DNA from: UBA1435 sp041663285
GTDB lineage: Bacteria > Patescibacteriota > Microgenomatia > UBA12405
DNA: 24,399 nucleotides
Direction of reading: 5' to 3'
Assembly (NCBI GenBank): GCA_041663285.1
Contig: JBAZSP010000018.1
Location: forward strand, 1 to 24,399
Shown: positions 23,118 through 24,399 of the stretch, one piece after another
Layout of the letters: each line of letters begins with the position of its first letter
How positions within the stretch are numbered: the stretch's first letter is position 1
Position numbers and translations under genes: made by a program
The notes under the pieces: model-generated
The model's input: only the letters and a program-made list of their open reading frames with translations
Database searches by the model: none
Told to the model about the DNA's origin: nothing

Positions 23118-24399
23118 TCACTTCCCCACCTCCACCCCCATTTTAATATCACTATCCAGCTTCAAATTAAAAAGCAGCTTATCCCCCACCAGGCTCGCCG
23201 CCGGTTGCACCTGAAGTGGCCCCCATCCTTCAGGAAAAGCCACCAATGCCACTAATCCTGTATCTCCAAAGCCCGGTTGCCTCTGAATATAGTTTAAGTA
23301 CGAAAACTTATCTTTCCCGCTCAAATTTATACTGGTCGAATATCTTACTTCCACCACCCTCTTGCTGGCTACCGGCACCACCACCAACATCCCCAGCTCT
23401 CTTTTTCTGTCTACTTCCTTCATCATCAGTTGCTCTCCCGAAATTAGCACTTTCTTGTCCGGATCAGCCGGGTCAGTCACACTTACCTCTGCCAAATTTA
23501 TATCGTTTGGCAAATACAATCTTAGATAGTTTTTATAATCTCCACCCGGCCAATCTTTCGATTTTGACGTATTCTCATAGTTAATCTTCACCACTCTTGT
23601 TATGGCATTCTGGCTAATTTCCGTCAGTTGCTCAACATTTCTATATAGAAAATAATTTGCCTTATTAACTCCTAAATTAGCCTCTACAATATATAAATAA
23701 TCAGCCAAACACCTATCCACTCCACACTTTCCCTGGTAAAGAGATCCGTCCCACCCCAGCGTTGCAATTCTTCTGGCCGCTTCTTTCTCGTTTAAAGCCA
23801 GCTGCAAATCATTGCTTTCCAACAACTCAATTATTGCTTTATACAGTTCCGCTTTTTTTCCGCTATTTAAGTTTTTTATTTCCTCAAAAAGCTGTTTCCC
23901 TAAATCCCCCAAAAAGCTCGCCTTTTGCGTCGATCCGGGAAAAAATTTCGTTTCCGCATAAAACTCCGCCTGCTCGTATAAATTGTCTTTATTTATTTTC
24001 TCCTTAAAATCAGGCACCAACACCTCTCCCGTTACCTCTAGCATCCTTCTGGCCACCGCCAAATCCATCCCAATTACTCCATCTACTTTTCTACCTGTCT
24101 CCTTTTCCAGAAACCACAAAATGTCCTTAGCTGCCCGTACAAAACTGGCATCCCAGTTGGCATCTCTCATATACCAGCCCGCTTCTCCTAAATGAGTTTT
24201 AATTTCCACCGGTGGCTCTACATGACCTTTGAGCTGGCCATCCGCTTCATAAACATCCTTGATGTCAAATCCCAACAGCCTGCCATCTTCAAAACTTAAA
24301 ATCCCATACGATCCAATAAAACCTCCTCCTGGCCTTAACTCCATTTCGTTCTGTAGCAATACTAAATACTCCCGTTTTTTTCCATCCAGCCCCAATATT
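23118..24399 (-). CDS. DUF4012 domain protein, 5' end beyond window
   Basis: The visible part (about 427 residues) begins in frame at the right edge with LGLDGKKREYLVLLQNEME, followed by LRPGGGFIGSYG. This is the conserved core of DUF4012, a family of surface or secreted proteins frequent in Patescibacteria and Gram-positives. The first codon shown is a Leu TTG, not a start, so the N-terminal membrane segment lies outside. The rest has alternating strand and helix segments, with a Cys pair (CGVDRC) in the middle and no membrane helix. The stop is TGA at 23120-23118, immediately followed by the arm of the structured spacer. The function of the family is unknown; an envelope role is inferred. 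Confidence 0.85.
   Translation of the reverse strand, partial: ILGLDGKKREYLVLLQNEMELRPGGGFIGSYGILSFEDGRLLGFDIKDVYEADGQLKGHVEPPVEIKTHLGEAGWYMRDANWDASFVRAAKDILWFLEKETGRKVDGVIGMDLAVARRMLEVTGEVLVPDFKEKINKDNLYEQAEFYAETKFFPGSTQKASFLGDLGKQLFEEIKNLNSGKKAELYKAIIELLESNDLQLALNEKEAARRIATLGWDGSLYQGKCGVDRCLADYLYIVEANLGVNKANYFLYRNVEQLTEISQNAITRVVKINYENTSKSKDWPGGDYKNYLRLYLPNDINLAEVSVTDPADPDKKVLISGEQLMMKEVDRKRELGMLVVVPVASKRVVEVRYSTSINLSGKDKFSYLNYIQRQPGFGDTGLVALVAFPEGWGPLQVQPAASLVGDKLLFNLKLDSDIKMGVEVGK

Overview
The window looks like a chromosomal segment of a Candidate Phyla Radiation (Patescibacteria) bacterium, most likely of the Microgenomates type. This placement is inferred from a combination of features: a 23S rRNA carrying an AT-rich intervening sequence in helix 45, no Shine-Dalgarno motifs, -10 boxes lying 5 to 9 bases from start codons, tandem small type IV secretion pilins, DUF4012 and RNHCP proteins, and many short repeats that run through coding regions. 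No 16S rRNA is present to confirm it.

Layout. Bases 1-2140 are the 5' two thirds of a 23S rRNA on the minus strand, whose 3' end is cut by the window edge. Upstream of it on the same strand are tRNA-Ala(TGC), a GH18 gene with its own terminator and a tiny overlapping membrane ORF, and tRNA-Ile(GAT). The usual 16S-Ile-Ala-23S order is therefore broken open, and no 16S lies anywhere to the right. Next (4258-8995, minus) is a four-gene amidoligase cluster: a 7TM UUP1-like membrane protein, a glutamate-ligase-like ATP-grasp fused to a retropepsin-like domain, and two more RimK-like ATP-grasp ligases. Hairpin repeats are scattered between these genes and inserted in frame within one of them.

Bases 9157-15303 (plus) form a type IV secretion-like locus. 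It has five VirB2/TrbC-like pilins ending at a clear intrinsic terminator, then a second promoter driving a sixth pilin, a secreted protein with an apparently permuted GH5-like barrel, and a VirB6/TrbL-like membrane protein. No VirB4-type ATPase is visible. Then come a large unrecognised soluble protein (minus), a divergent protein ending in a nucleoside-phosphorylase-like domain (plus), an S23-type four-helix-bundle protein (plus), FtsH (minus), a small hypothetical gene, an RNHCP zinc-ribbon protein, and the 3' part of a DUF4012 protein cut by the right edge.

The plus strand is pyrimidine-rich throughout, whichever strand encodes the gene. The minus strand, which carries the rRNA, tRNAs, FtsH and ligases, is therefore probably the leading strand. 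The strongest leads are the ligase/retropepsin/7TM cluster, the permuted glycosidase in the secretion operon, the families of hairpin elements that invade both spacers and genes, and the structured spacer upstream of the RNHCP gene.
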